A stretch of 64,000 nt of DNA from Candidatus Rokuibacteriota bacterium. GTDB taxonomy: Bacteria; Methylomirabilota; Methylomirabilia; Rokubacteriales; CSP1-6. The stretch lies in assembly GCA_030647435.1 (NCBI GenBank), contig JAUSJX010000022.1, forward strand, positions 1-64,000, written 5' to 3'. Under the pieces are notes generated by a model, which was not told where the DNA came from, searched no databases, and was given only the letters and a program-made list of their open reading frames with translations. How positions within the stretch are numbered: the stretch's first letter is position 1; the number at the start of each line of letters is the position of its first letter. The position numbers and the translations under genes are program-made. Positions 24,399 to 32,876 of this stretch are shown here, in pieces.

Positions 24399-25141
24399 AG
24401 GTCGCGCACCTGTCGGCGCGCCCGGTCGACGCTCTGCCGGTACGTCTCGAACGAGCTGACCAGCCGCGGCTTCCTTCCCCGCTGCCGGTCGAGGGTGAAG
24501 CACGAGAAGGTGATGTCGTGAGCCAGCGGGAAGTCGCGGTAGAGCATGCCGGCGACCTTCTGCGGCCTCTCCGTGTGCGTGATCTCGAAGGTCTCCGTCT
24601 GTCTCAACGGCGGCACCCGCTCGCCGTGCTTGGTGCGCACCCATTTCATGCTACCGCCGAGAAGGTACGACAGGAAGAGGCTGTCCACCAGCATGGACTC
24701 CGTCCACGGGATCTCCTTTTGGTAGCCCGCCAAAAAGCGCGCGCCCGTGGCATCGAGGAACTTCCGCGCCGTGTCAGGGGAGACGAAGTCGCAGGCGCCG
24801 ACGATGTAGCCCGTTGTCCGGCTGGGCCGGCAGTACCCGATCAGGCTCTCGAGGCGGATGACCTTGTCGCCGAGCCCGGTCAGCTTGCGCTGCTCTCCGT
24901 GCGACGAGATGTAGCAGACTTGGCGCTTGCGGTGGCGGCGCACCTCCTTGAGCAGCAGGCCCAGGTCGTAGTGCGAGTAGAAGCGGCGGTAGACGAGGTT
25001 GATACGGATGCCCTCCCAGGCCAACGACTGCCGAATGGCCTTGAGGTAGGGCAGCACCGACGGCTCCTCGTTGAGGAGCTTGCCCTTGGGATTCCACATC
25101 GACTCGAGGACGACCAGGCGCGCCATGGCTAGGACGCGCAT
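24395..25141 (-). CDS. Protein with a caspase-like His/Cys dyad pattern
   Basis: A 248-residue protein I cannot place in a named family. Its central part alternates predicted strands and helices, with RQVCYISSHGEQ (His81-Gly82 at the end of a strand) and GYIVGACDFVSP (Cys117 after another strand), a spacing of 36 that resembles the HG...C dyad of C14 caspases, CHAT and gingipain-like peptidases. A helical region and a beta-rich C-terminus (FEITHTERPQKV) follow. The frame is open upstream to 25411 but that overlaps the divergent regulator gene; starts at 25141 or 25126 are reasonable. First gene of a three-gene coupled operon. Confidence 0.6.
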   Translation of the reverse strand: MRVLAMARLVVLESMWNPKGKLLNEEPSVLPYLKAIRQSLAWEGIRINLVYRRFYSHYDLGLLLKEVRRHRKRQVCYISSHGEQRKLTGLGDKVIRLESLIGYCRPSRTTGYIVGACDFVSPDTARKFLDATGARFLAGYQKEIPWTESMLVDSLFLSYLLGGSMKWVRTKHGERVPPLRQTETFEITHTERPQKVAGMLYRDFPLAHDITFSCFTLDRQRGRKPRLVSSFETYRQSVDRARRQVRDL

Positions 25142-25165
25142 GATACCACGCAGAAAGGGGCCTCT

Positions 25166-25226
25166 AATTGGATGATTCCAGACCCATCCAATTGGCGCTT
25201 TACATCGTACCAAATGTCTGGATAAT
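25166..25226 (+). promoter_or_regulatory. Promoter and operator candidate of the PdxR regulator
   Basis: TTTACA at 25199-25204 and GATAAT at 25221-25226 are 16 bp apart. Upstream lies a perfect 9-bp inverted repeat AATTGGATG/CATCCAATT (25166-25174 and 25185-25193). A second pair, CCAGAC at 25178-25183 and GTCTGG at 25216-25221, extends into the -10 element. The ATG follows at 25245. The AT-rich character stands out from the surrounding coding sequence. MocR regulators usually bind such repeats near their own promoter. Confidence 0.6.
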
Positions 25227-25244
25227 GGCTGGCACGAGAGGGCC

Positions 25245-26777
25245 ATGAGAATACCGCTCGACCGATCCAAGGACCGCAAGGGACGGCTGCCGCTGGCGCG
25301 CCAGATCCAGCTGCACCTGGAGCGGCTGATTACCCAGCGACTGCTCGCGCCGGCCGTGAAGCTGCCCGCGACCCGCGACCTTGCGCGTGACCTCGGCGTG
25401 AATCGCACCACGGTGGCGCAGGCCTACGAAGACCTGATCGCGGGCGGCTGGGCACGCGCTCATGTCGGCCAGGGCACCTTCGTCGCCGAGCAGGCGCCCG
25501 CCCCGGCCCAGGCCGCGGCGCACGTGCCGCGCTTCGAGTGGACGGGTCACCTCTCCAAGGCCGCACTGATCGTCGCGGCGGACGCGCGCCGCCGCGGCGC
25601 CTACAGCCAGACGGCCCGGACGGCCTCGGGCGTGATCTCGTTCGCCGGCGGCATGCCGGACAGCGCCCTCTTCCCGACCGACGCGTTCCGCCGCGTCCTC
25701 AACCGCGTCATCCGCGAGGAGGGGCGCGAGCTCCTCCAGTACTACCCGTCATCCGGCTACCCGCCGCTCCGCCAGTACCTCTCGGGCTATCTCCTCCGCT
25801 TCGGGCTCGAGGCGCGCCCCGAGGATATCCTGATCGTCAACGGCACGCAGCAGGGCTTCGATCTCGTCGCTCGCACCCTGCTCGACCCCGGCGACTTTGT
25901 GGCCATCGAGCAGCCGTCGTACCCGCGGGCGATGCAGGTCTTCCGCGCGTTCGGCGCGCAGCTCCTGCCGGTGCCGATGGCGGGCGGCGGGCTGTCGGTG
26001 GACCACCTGGAGAGGCTGCTCGAACGGCAGGCGCCCAAGCTCCTCTACTGCCAGCCGAGCGCGCACAACCCGACGGGGCTCCACATGCCCGCGGCGGCCC
26101 GGCGCCGGCTGCTGGACGTGGCCGCGCGCCACCGCCTGCCCATCGTCGAGGATGCCTTCGACGGCACGCTCTTCTACGGCGAGCGGCCGCCGGTGCCGCT
26201 CAAGGCGGCGGATGCCTCGGGGCAGGTGATCTACCTCGGCACTTTCTCCAAGGTTCTCTTCCCAGGTCTCCGACTGGGCTGGATCGTGGCGTCGCCCGAG
26301 CTGATCGAGCGGCTCGAGATGGCCAAGCAGCTGGCCGACATCCACACGAGCCCGCTCATTCAGGCCGCCGTCTACCACTTCTGCCGCCAGCGGCTCCTCG
26401 ACCGTCACCAGGCGCGCGCGCTGCGCGAGTACGCGCGGCGGCGCAATGCGCTCCTGGCCGCCCTTGGCCGCCGCATGCCTGAGGGCGTGAGCTGGACCGA
26501 AACGCAGGGCGGCTTCTCGCTGCTGCTCGAGCTGCCCGAGGGGCTCGATGCCGGAGCGCTTCTGCCGCGCGCCCTCGAACGCGGGGTCGCCTTCACGCCG
26601 GGCAATGCCTTCTTCAGCGACGGCGGCGGCGAGCGGGCGCTGCGACTGTCCTTCTCTGCGGTGCCCTTCGGGCAGATCGAGGAAGGCGTGCGTCGGCTGG
26701 CCGACAGCATTCGCGAGGCGCAGCGTCGGCCGGAGCGCGGGACCCGCGAGCGCGGGCCCGCCGTGCCGCTGGTCTAG
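25245..26777 (+). CDS. pdxR: MocR/PdxR-family transcriptional regulator with aminotransferase domain
   Basis: 510 residues: an N-terminal GntR winged helix (PATRDLARDLGVNRTTVAQA, residues 41-60) fused to a fold-type I aminotransferase domain that binds PLP at Lys336 (GTFSKVLFPGLRLGW); NPTG, LQYYPSSGY and the NGTQQGFDL motif are present. PdxR proteins sense PLP and activate pdxST when vitamin B6 is low, which fits the presence of pdxS and pdxT 1.8 kb downstream. I therefore infer PdxR rather than another MocR role. RBS GAGAGGG precedes the ATG. Confidence 0.88.
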   Translation: MRIPLDRSKDRKGRLPLARQIQLHLERLITQRLLAPAVKLPATRDLARDLGVNRTTVAQAYEDLIAGGWARAHVGQGTFVAEQAPAPAQAAAHVPRFEWTGHLSKAALIVAADARRRGAYSQTARTASGVISFAGGMPDSALFPTDAFRRVLNRVIREEGRELLQYYPSSGYPPLRQYLSGYLLRFGLEARPEDILIVNGTQQGFDLVARTLLDPGDFVAIEQPSYPRAMQVFRAFGAQLLPVPMAGGGLSVDHLERLLERQAPKLLYCQPSAHNPTGLHMPAAARRRLLDVAARHRLPIVEDAFDGTLFYGERPPVPLKAADASGQVIYLGTFSKVLFPGLRLGWIVASPELIERLEMAKQLADIHTSPLIQAAVYHFCRQRLLDRHQARALREYARRRNALLAALGRRMPEGVSWTETQGGFSLLLELPEGLDAGALLPRALERGVAFTPGNAFFSDGGGERALRLSFSAVPFGQIEEGVRRLADSIREAQRRPERGTRERGPAVPLV

Positions 26778-26790
26778 AGGAGGAACGCGC

Positions 26791-27954
26791 GTGGATTTCG
26801 AAACCCTGGCAGCCCGCGGAGGCCGCGACGTTCCGTCCGCCAGCCGGCCGCTCACGCCGCCGATCTACCAGACCAATGTCTACGTCTTCGAGGACATGGA
26901 CACGGTCGAGTCGGTCTGGGAGGGCAAGAAGCCCGGCTTCGTCTACGGCCGCTACGGGACGGCCAACCACACCATGCTCGAGGATCTCGTGGCGGCGCTC
27001 GAGGGCGCAGAGGCGGCCTGCGCCTGCGCCTCGGGCATGGGCGCAACGACGGCGCTGCTCTTCGGGCTCTTCGCGGCGGGCGATCACATCGTGGCGGCGC
27101 GCGATCTCTATGGCTCGACCACGGCGTTCCTGGATGACGAAGGGCGCCGGCTCGGCATCGAGACCGTCTTCGTCGACGCCACCCTACCCGCGGCCCTGCT
27201 GGCGGCCCTCCGGCCGAATACCCGCGCGGTCTTCGTCGAGTCGCTCTCGAACCCGCTCTTGCGCCTGGTCGACCTCGAGGCCGTGGCGCCGCACCTCGCG
27301 GAGCGGAGAATCGAGCTGATCGTGGACTCCTCGCTGGCCTCGCCCGCGGTGATGCGCCCACTCGAGCACGGGGCGACCATCGTCATGCACAGCCTGACCA
27401 AGTTCATTTCGGGGCACGGTGATGTCACCGGCGGCATGGTGCTGGGACGCAAGGCGACTATGGATCGCGTCCGCGCTGCGATGATTCGCTCGGGCACGAA
27501 CCTCGGGCCCTTCGACGCGTGGCTTGCGACTCGCGGGGTCCGGACGTTGAGCGTGCGGGTCGAACGGCAGTCGGCCAATGCGCTCGCGCTGGCCCGCTTC
27601 CTCGAGACCCGCCCGGCCGTGAAGCGCGTGTACTATCCCGGGCTCGACTCGCACCCGCAGCGCGCGCTCGCCAAACGCCTCATGCCCGGCCCGGCCGGGG
27701 CCATTCTGTCCGTGGACCTAAAGGGCGGGGCGCTGGCTGTCGAGCGATTCATGCGGCGCTCCCGACTGATGGAGTTCGCCCCGAGCTTTGCCGACGTGGC
27801 GACCACCTGGACGTACCCCGCGCGGACGTCCCACCGACGCGTGTCCGATGAGACGAAGGTGGAGATGGGCATCGGCGCCGGGCTCATCCGGATTTCCGTT
27901 GGTCTTGAGAAGGTCGAGGACCTGATCAGCGACGCGACAGAGGCCCTCGCCTGA
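26791..27954 (+). CDS. Cys/Met metabolism PLP-dependent enzyme (cystathionine gamma-synthase/lyase type)
   Basis: A 387-residue fold-type I PLP enzyme. It has YGRYGTANHTMLED (phosphate-binding Tyr and Arg from the partner subunit), ASGMGATTALLF, and the PLP lysine Lys204 in HSLTKFISGHGDVTGG. Members are cystathionine synthases, lyases or methionine gamma-lyases; which one cannot be told from sequence alone. GTG start preceded by GGAGGA at 26778. It sits between a PLP-sensing regulator and PLP synthase genes. Confidence 0.88.
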   Translation: MDFETLAARGGRDVPSASRPLTPPIYQTNVYVFEDMDTVESVWEGKKPGFVYGRYGTANHTMLEDLVAALEGAEAACACASGMGATTALLFGLFAAGDHIVAARDLYGSTTAFLDDEGRRLGIETVFVDATLPAALLAALRPNTRAVFVESLSNPLLRLVDLEAVAPHLAERRIELIVDSSLASPAVMRPLEHGATIVMHSLTKFISGHGDVTGGMVLGRKATMDRVRAAMIRSGTNLGPFDAWLATRGVRTLSVRVERQSANALALARFLETRPAVKRVYYPGLDSHPQRALAKRLMPGPAGAILSVDLKGGALAVERFMRRSRLMEFAPSFADVATTWTYPARTSHRRVSDETKVEMGIGAGLIRISVGLEKVEDLISDATEALA

Positions 27955-28601
27955 TGCCGGCGACCGAGCGCGTGACCCGGGTGCGGCCCGTGGTGCTCGA
28001 GGGCCGGCACGTGCGGCTCGAACCGTTGGCCGTCGATCATGCCCGGGACCTGCTCGCCGCAGCGAGCGGCCCGCGCGAGACCTACGGATTCACCACGGTG
28101 CCGGCCGACGAGCCGTCCATGGTGGGCTACATCGAGGCGGCGCTGCGCGATCAGGAGGCGGGCCGGGCACTGCCGTTCGCGACCGTCGCGAAGGCGACGG
28201 GCCGGGTGGTCGGCAGCACGCGCTTCGGCAATATCGAGTTCTGGCCGTGGCCGTCGGGGAATGCGAACCAGCGCGGCCGGGACGTGCCCGATGTGGCTGA
28301 GATCGGCTGGACCTGGCTGGCGGCCGACGTCCAGCGGACGCCGGTCAACACCGAGGCGAAGCTGCTGATGCTCGCCCACGCCTTCGAGGCGTGGCGGGTA
28401 CACCGGGTGAGCCTCATGACCGACGCGCGCAACGAGGGCTCACGTCGCGCGATTCTGAGGCTGGGCGCGCGCTTCGACGGCGTAATCCGGGCGCAGCGGC
28501 CCGGCTCGAACGGGGCGATCCGCGACACGGCGGCGTTCTCGATTCTCGATCACGAGTGGCCGATGGTGAAGCAGCAGCTGCAATCACGACTGAACCAGTG
28601 A
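27954..28601 (+). CDS. GNAT N-acetyltransferase (RimJ/RimL type)
   Basis: A 215-residue GNAT acetyltransferase starting [20 protein letters not shown], with a core strand [20 protein letters not shown] and the acetyl-CoA/terminal region [20 protein letters not shown] typical of RimL-like enzymes that acetylate protein N-termini or small amines. The start overlaps the preceding stop by one base (TGATG). Role within the vitamin B6 cluster is unknown. Confidence 0.87.
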   Translation: MPATERVTRVRPVVLEGRHVRLEPLAVDHARDLLAAASGPRETYGFTTVPADEPSMVGYIEAALRDQEAGRALPFATVAKATGRVVGSTRFGNIEFWPWPSGNANQRGRDVPDVAEIGWTWLAADVQRTPVNTEAKLLMLAHAFEAWRVHRVSLMTDARNEGSRRAILRLGARFDGVIRAQRPGSNGAIRDTAAFSILDHEWPMVKQQLQSRLNQ

Positions 28602-28615
28602 AAGGAGACACTCGC

Positions 28616-29497
28616 ATGGAACTCGGAACGATGAGGCTCAAGGTCGGGCTGGCGGAGATGCTCAAGGGCGGCGTGATCATGGACGTGACCAACGCCGAGC
28701 AGGCCAAGATTGCGGAGGATGCGGGCGCCGTGGCGGTGATGGCGCTCGAGCGCGTGCCGTCGGACATCCGCAAGGATGGGGGCGTGGCGCGCATGTCACC
28801 CGTGAAGAAGATCAAGGAGATCCAGCAGACGGTGTCCATCCCGGTCATGGCCAAGTGCCGCATCGGCCACTTCGTCGAGGCGCAGATTCTCGAGTCGTTG
28901 GGCGTGGACTTCATCGACGAGTCCGAGGTGCTGACCCCCGCCGACGAGCACTTCCACGTGGACAAGTTCGCCTTCAAGGTGCCCTTCGTCTGCGGCTGCC
29001 GTGACCTGGGCGAGGCGCTCAGGCGCATCGGCGAAGGCGCGGCCATGATCCGCACCAAGGGCGAGGCCGGCTCGGGTAACATCGTCGAGGCCGTCCGCCA
29101 TATGCGTGCTGTCATCTCCGGGATCAAGCGGCTCAAGGCGCTCGGGCCGGAGGAGCTGATGACCGAGGCCAAGAACCTCGGCGCGCCCTACGAGCTGCTG
29201 CGCTGGGTTGCCGAGCACGGCAAGCTGCCGGTGCCGAACTTCTCCGCGGGTGGCATCGCCACGCCGGCAGATGCGGCACTCATGATGCAGCTGGGCGCCG
29301 AGGGCGTCTTCGTCGGCTCCGGCATCTTCAAGTCGGCCGATCCGGCGGCGCGCGCCAAGGCCACCGTGCAGGCGACCACCCACTTCAAGGACGCCGATAT
29401 CCTGGCCAAGGTCTCCGAAGACCTGGGCGACGCCATGCCCGGCATCGAGACCTCCAAGCTCAAGGAGTCTGACCTGTTCCAGACCCGCGGCTGGTAG
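28616..29497 (+). CDS. pdxS: Pyridoxal 5'-phosphate synthase subunit PdxS
   Basis: A 293-residue TIM-barrel synthase that condenses ribose 5-phosphate, glyceraldehyde 3-phosphate and ammonia into PLP. Catalytic residues match the family: Asp23 ([12 protein letters not shown]), Lys80 ([15 protein letters not shown]) and Lys148 ([12 protein letters not shown]). It forms a dodecamer decorated with PdxT, whose gene follows 53 bp downstream. I use the ATG at 28616, preceded by AAAGGAGA; the open frame upstream is noncoding. Confidence 0.98.
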   Translation: MELGTMRLKVGLAEMLKGGVIMDVTNAEQAKIAEDAGAVAVMALERVPSDIRKDGGVARMSPVKKIKEIQQTVSIPVMAKCRIGHFVEAQILESLGVDFIDESEVLTPADEHFHVDKFAFKVPFVCGCRDLGEALRRIGEGAAMIRTKGEAGSGNIVEAVRHMRAVISGIKRLKALGPEELMTEAKNLGAPYELLRWVAEHGKLPVPNFSAGGIATPADAALMMQLGAEGVFVGSGIFKSADPAARAKATVQATTHFKDADILAKVSEDLGDAMPGIETSKLKESDLFQTRGW

Positions 29498-29550
29498 GCG
29501 CCCGCGACTGGTAATCGGATGATGGGCATCCCCAACACCGGGGCGCGCGC

Positions 29551-30132
29551 ATGACCATCGGGGTCCTCGCCCTCCAGGGCGACTTCGACCTGCACCGGAA
29601 GGCGCTCGCCCGGATCGGCCACGAGTCGGTCGAGGTGAGGCTGCCGCGCCAGCTCGAGCAGGTGGACGGGCTCATCATGCCCGGGGGCGAGAGCACCACG
29701 CTGCTCAAGCTTCTCGAGGAATGGGACTTCGTCCCGGCGCTCGGGAAGTTCCACGCCGCGGGCAAGCCCATCTTCGGCACCTGCGCGGGGCTGATTCTCC
29801 TCGCGCGCGAGGTCGAGAGCCCGACGCAGCCGTCGCTCGGGCTCATCGACATCACGGCCGAGCGCAACGCCTACGGCCGGCAGAAGGAGAGCTTCGAGAC
29901 GGAGGGGGAGGCCGACCTGGGGCAGGGGCCTCAGCCGATCAAGATGGTCTTCATCCGGGCGCCCCGTATCCGGCGGATGGGGCCGGCCGTCACGCCGCTG
30001 GTGATGCATCAGGGCGAGTGCGTCATGGCACGCCAGGGCACGGTGCTGGTCGCGGCCTTTCATCCAGAGCTGACGGACGACCAGACGGTACACCGCTACT
30101 TCGCTTCGATGGTCCGGCAGGCCGCGGGCTAG
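29551..30132 (+). CDS. pdxT: Pyridoxal 5'-phosphate synthase glutaminase subunit PdxT
   Basis: A 193-residue class I glutaminase that supplies ammonia to PdxS. The triad is visible as Cys78 (FGTCAGL), His171 and Glu173 (AFHPELTDD), and the MPGGEST and RAPRI motifs that contact PdxS are present. Last gene of the vitamin B6 cluster; a new promoter lies downstream. Confidence 0.98.
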   Translation: MTIGVLALQGDFDLHRKALARIGHESVEVRLPRQLEQVDGLIMPGGESTTLLKLLEEWDFVPALGKFHAAGKPIFGTCAGLILLAREVESPTQPSLGLIDITAERNAYGRQKESFETEGEADLGQGPQPIKMVFIRAPRIRRMGPAVTPLVMHQGECVMARQGTVLVAAFHPELTDDQTVHRYFASMVRQAAG

Positions 30133-30156
30133 TCCGGACGCACTAGCACTTCATCA

Positions 30157-30206
30157 TTGACAGCGTCCCGCGACAGAGGGCATAGTCTGGTCCAACCACC
30201 GGACCA
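30157..30206 (+). promoter_or_regulatory. Promoter with FadR-type operator before the oxidoreductase genes
   Basis: TTGACA at 30157-30162 and CATAGT at 30181-30186 (18-bp spacer) form a plausible promoter. Immediately after the -10 element, TGGTCCAACCA at 30188-30198 matches the FadR-family consensus TNGTNNNACNA at every fixed position, and TGGTCC/GGACCA (30188-30193, 30201-30206) gives a longer inverted repeat over the start of transcription. A FadR-family regulator is encoded at 37748-38503 at the end of the same gene run. Confidence 0.6.
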
Positions 30207-30275
30207 ACACTTCGCCGGCACCGGGCGGCAGGCCCGGCCCAGATCGAGCTCCCAGATCGAGCCCTAGGAGGAGCG

Positions 30276-31484
30276 ATGGCGCACTTCACGTGTGAGGTTG
30301 TCTACCGCGGTATCTTCCAGAAGAACCTCGCCGCGCGGATCTGCCGCGGCATCGTTCTCTCGTCGCGCAAGGCCGGCCGGTGGGGCATCGCCTTCGGCCG
30401 CTACGGCGACAGCCCCCAGCGCAATGGCATTCCCGCCAAGGACTTCGCCATCGTCGCGGACACGCAGGAAGAGCTCGAGCAGAACATGGCGCGCTACGAG
30501 CCCAAGGAGGTCGACGTCACCATCTGTGTGGACGACACGCTGTCGAAAGGCGTCGAGTCGTGGGCGTGGTACGGGCTCCAGCCGATCAACCGCCTGACGG
30601 TGCCGAACGGCACCGTGTTGATGACCTCGCTTCAGAGCCCGGCCGACCTTCTCAAGGACATCCACAAGAAGGAGGCGCCCTACAATCTGGCGCTGATCCC
30701 CGCCAAGGCGTCCTTCTCCGGCCTGTGGGTCTACAAAGAGGACCATACGGAGGCGCGGATCCTGGGCGCGCTCGCCAAGCTCCAGCCGGGCTTCCTCTCG
30801 CTCGACGCCGTCTGCGCCGCGATCCAGGAGGCCGAGTGGGGCTCCGAGCTGAAGGCGGCTTCCGCCCGCAAGGCCCATGACCGGCTCGAGACGCGCCCGG
30901 TCAAGAGCACCGAGGGCAACCGGGAGACGCCGTTCTCCTTCGAGAAGCCCAAGTGGTGGGAGATGCGCGAGGGTGTCACGATCCCGGCCATCCCGGTCGG
31001 CAAGCCCATGGAGGACGGCAAGGGCTACGTCCCCGAGCGCAACCCCTACTTCAAGAAGTTCGCGACGCGCACCATGCGCCCGGTCATCGACTTCGACAAG
31101 TGCGTGAAGTGCACGCTCTGCTGGATCCAGTGCCCCGACTCCTGCTTCGACGTGACGCCCGAGGGTCTCTATGACGCCAACATGGAGTCCTGCTGCGGCT
31201 GCGGGGTCTGCGAGGCGGTCTGTCCCGCCAAGGAATGCGTCACCATGGTCAGCGAGGCGGCTTTCGAGGACAACGCCAGCCAGTGGGAGATGTGGCGCAA
31301 GGACAAGGGCGCGTACCAGACCTGGATGACCAACAAGATCCACTCGAAGGAGCACATCACGCGCTCACACGGCTTCCGCTTCCGCGGGCAATATGACCAG
31401 GAGATCAAGCAGGACCTGGACCAGGGCGGCATCGACATCACGGCGGGCATCCCGGGCGAGAACGCCGCGGGCAAGCAGCGCTGA
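30276..31484 (+). CDS. 2-oxoacid:ferredoxin oxidoreductase, fused gamma-delta subunit (oxalate oxidoreductase-like)
   Basis: 402 residues. Residues 1 to about 190 are the gamma domain of the pyruvate:ferredoxin oxidoreductase superfamily. After a linker, a delta domain holds two [4Fe-4S] clusters: FDKCVKCTLCWIQCPDSCF from about residue 272 and CCGCGVCEAVCPAKEC from about residue 307. A gamma-delta fusion with separate alpha and beta subunits is the architecture of oxalate oxidoreductase of Moorella, though other family members are also fused. An RBS AGGAGGAGCG precedes the ATG. The enzyme is cytoplasmic and passes electrons to ferredoxin. Confidence 0.87.
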   Translation: MAHFTCEVVYRGIFQKNLAARICRGIVLSSRKAGRWGIAFGRYGDSPQRNGIPAKDFAIVADTQEELEQNMARYEPKEVDVTICVDDTLSKGVESWAWYGLQPINRLTVPNGTVLMTSLQSPADLLKDIHKKEAPYNLALIPAKASFSGLWVYKEDHTEARILGALAKLQPGFLSLDAVCAAIQEAEWGSELKAASARKAHDRLETRPVKSTEGNRETPFSFEKPKWWEMREGVTIPAIPVGKPMEDGKGYVPERNPYFKKFATRTMRPVIDFDKCVKCTLCWIQCPDSCFDVTPEGLYDANMESCCGCGVCEAVCPAKECVTMVSEAAFEDNASQWEMWRKDKGAYQTWMTNKIHSKEHITRSHGFRFRGQYDQEIKQDLDQGGIDITAGIPGENAAGKQR

Positions 31485-31502
31485 GGCGGGGAGGACATCC
31501 CA

Positions 31503-32741
31503 ATGGCAGTGGAGACGAAGACACCAGCGGCGGGCAAGGCGGCGTCCGATGACCGCGAGATGCTCATCTCGGGCAGCGAAGCCTGTGCCGAGGCCCTGAC
31601 ACTGGCAGATCTCGACGTGGTGACGGCCTACCCGATCCGTCCCTATGACACCGTCATGCAGGCCATCGCGAAGAAGATCGCCAACGGCCAGCTTGTGGCC
31701 GAGTACATCGTGGCCGAGGGCGAGCACAGCCAGTTCGAAATAGTCAAGCACGCGTCGACCGTGGGCGCGCGCGTCTTCTGCGGCTCCTCGGGCGTGGGCT
31801 GGATGTACGCCATGGAGTGCCTGACGGTGACGCCGCCGCTTCGCGTCCCCATGGTCGCCATGGTCGGGAACCGGGCGCTCGACGACCCGGGCGCCTTCGG
31901 CGTCGAGCACAACGACGCGCTCTCGGTGCGCGACCTGGGCTGGATGCTGATCTGGGTCGACACGGCGCAGGAGATGCTCGACACGACGCTCCTCGCCTAC
32001 CGCATCGCCGAGGACCGGCGGGTCTTCCTGCCGTGCGCCATCTCGGCCGACGGCGCCTTTCTGACCCACTCGCAGACGATCGTGCAGGTGCCGACCAGGG
32101 CCAAGGTGGACAAGTTCCTGCCGCCCTACAACCGCGGCGACTTGCAGCTGCACCCGGACAACCCGATCACGGTTGCGCCCCAGGCCAACGAGGACTGGGT
32201 CATCGAGATCCGGCGCCAGAACAACGAGGCGATGAACCGCGCCTACACGGTGATCGAGGAGGCCTACGCGGATTTCCGCCGCATCTTCGGCCGCGGTCCC
32301 GAGAACCCGTGGTTCGAGGAGTACATGACCGAGGACGCCGACGTCATCCTGATGGGCATGGGCACGATCTCCCTGCCGTTCAAGGTGGGCATCCGCAACA
32401 TGCGGGCCAAGGGGATGAAGGTGGGTCTCATCCGGCCGCGCTGGTTCCGGCCCTTCCCGACAGAGAAGCTGGTCGCCGCGCTCCAGCCGGCCAAGGCCAT
32501 CGGCGTCATCGATCGCGACTACTCCTTCGGCTCGCCTTTCGGCTCGGGCGTGGTCGCCAACGAGATCCGGGCGGCGATGTACAACGCCGAGAAGCGGCCG
32601 CCGCTCCTGTCCTTCATCTGCGGCCTGGGCGGCCGCGAGGTGACGCTCGAAGACGTCTACAAGGTCACCGACCTCTGCTTCGAGGCGGCGAAGTCCGGCA
32701 AATCTCCCCTGAAGACGCAGTGGTTGGGCGTGAGAGAATAG
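31503..32741 (+). CDS. 2-oxoacid:ferredoxin oxidoreductase alpha subunit (oxalate oxidoreductase-like)
   Basis: A 412-residue alpha subunit, spanning the PP-like domain I (VAEGEHSQFEIVKHASTVGA holds the Glu that activates thiamine) and domain II (IGVIDRDYSFGSPFGSG). The N-terminal substrate loop reads TAYPIRPYDTV, with Arg46 where pyruvate enzymes have Thr in YPITPS. To my knowledge an arginine at this place is a hallmark of oxalate oxidoreductase, where extra positive charge accommodates the dianion. RBS GGGGAGGAC. Works with the flanking subunits. Confidence 0.85.
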   Translation: MAVETKTPAAGKAASDDREMLISGSEACAEALTLADLDVVTAYPIRPYDTVMQAIAKKIANGQLVAEYIVAEGEHSQFEIVKHASTVGARVFCGSSGVGWMYAMECLTVTPPLRVPMVAMVGNRALDDPGAFGVEHNDALSVRDLGWMLIWVDTAQEMLDTTLLAYRIAEDRRVFLPCAISADGAFLTHSQTIVQVPTRAKVDKFLPPYNRGDLQLHPDNPITVAPQANEDWVIEIRRQNNEAMNRAYTVIEEAYADFRRIFGRGPENPWFEEYMTEDADVILMGMGTISLPFKVGIRNMRAKGMKVGLIRPRWFRPFPTEKLVAALQPAKAIGVIDRDYSFGSPFGSGVVANEIRAAMYNAEKRPPLLSFICGLGGREVTLEDVYKVTDLCFEAAKSGKSPLKTQWLGVRE

Positions 32742-32749
32742 CGTACTGC

Positions 32750-32856
32750 GAGCTGCAGGACGTCGCGGGGCTGGGGCCCCGCCGTCCGAGGCGAGCGAAG
32801 AGGGAAGGCCGAGCTGCAGGACGTCGCGGGGCTGGGGCCCCGCCGTCCGAGGCGAG
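32750..32856. repeat. 46-bp direct repeat with GC-rich hairpins between alpha and beta genes
   Basis: A 46-bp segment beginning GAGCTGCAGGACGTCGCGGG occurs at 32750-32795 and again at 32811-32856, identical by eye and with a 61-bp period. Each copy includes the hairpin CGGGGC-TGGG-GCCCCG. The second copy ends about 10 bp before the RBS of the beta gene, so the mRNA between alpha and beta would fold into two identical stem-loops. Confidence 0.85.
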
Positions 32857-32876
32857 TGAATAAGGAGAGAGAGACC

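Noticed and set aside
24395-25411. Upstream start of the caspase-like protein gene at 25411
   Set aside because: It would overlap the start and promoter of the divergent PdxR gene, and the added residues are basic and unstructured.
30133-30275. Riboswitch in the leader of the oxidoreductase operon
   Set aside because: Only a promoter and an inverted repeat matching a protein operator are visible; no conserved aptamer core was found by eye.
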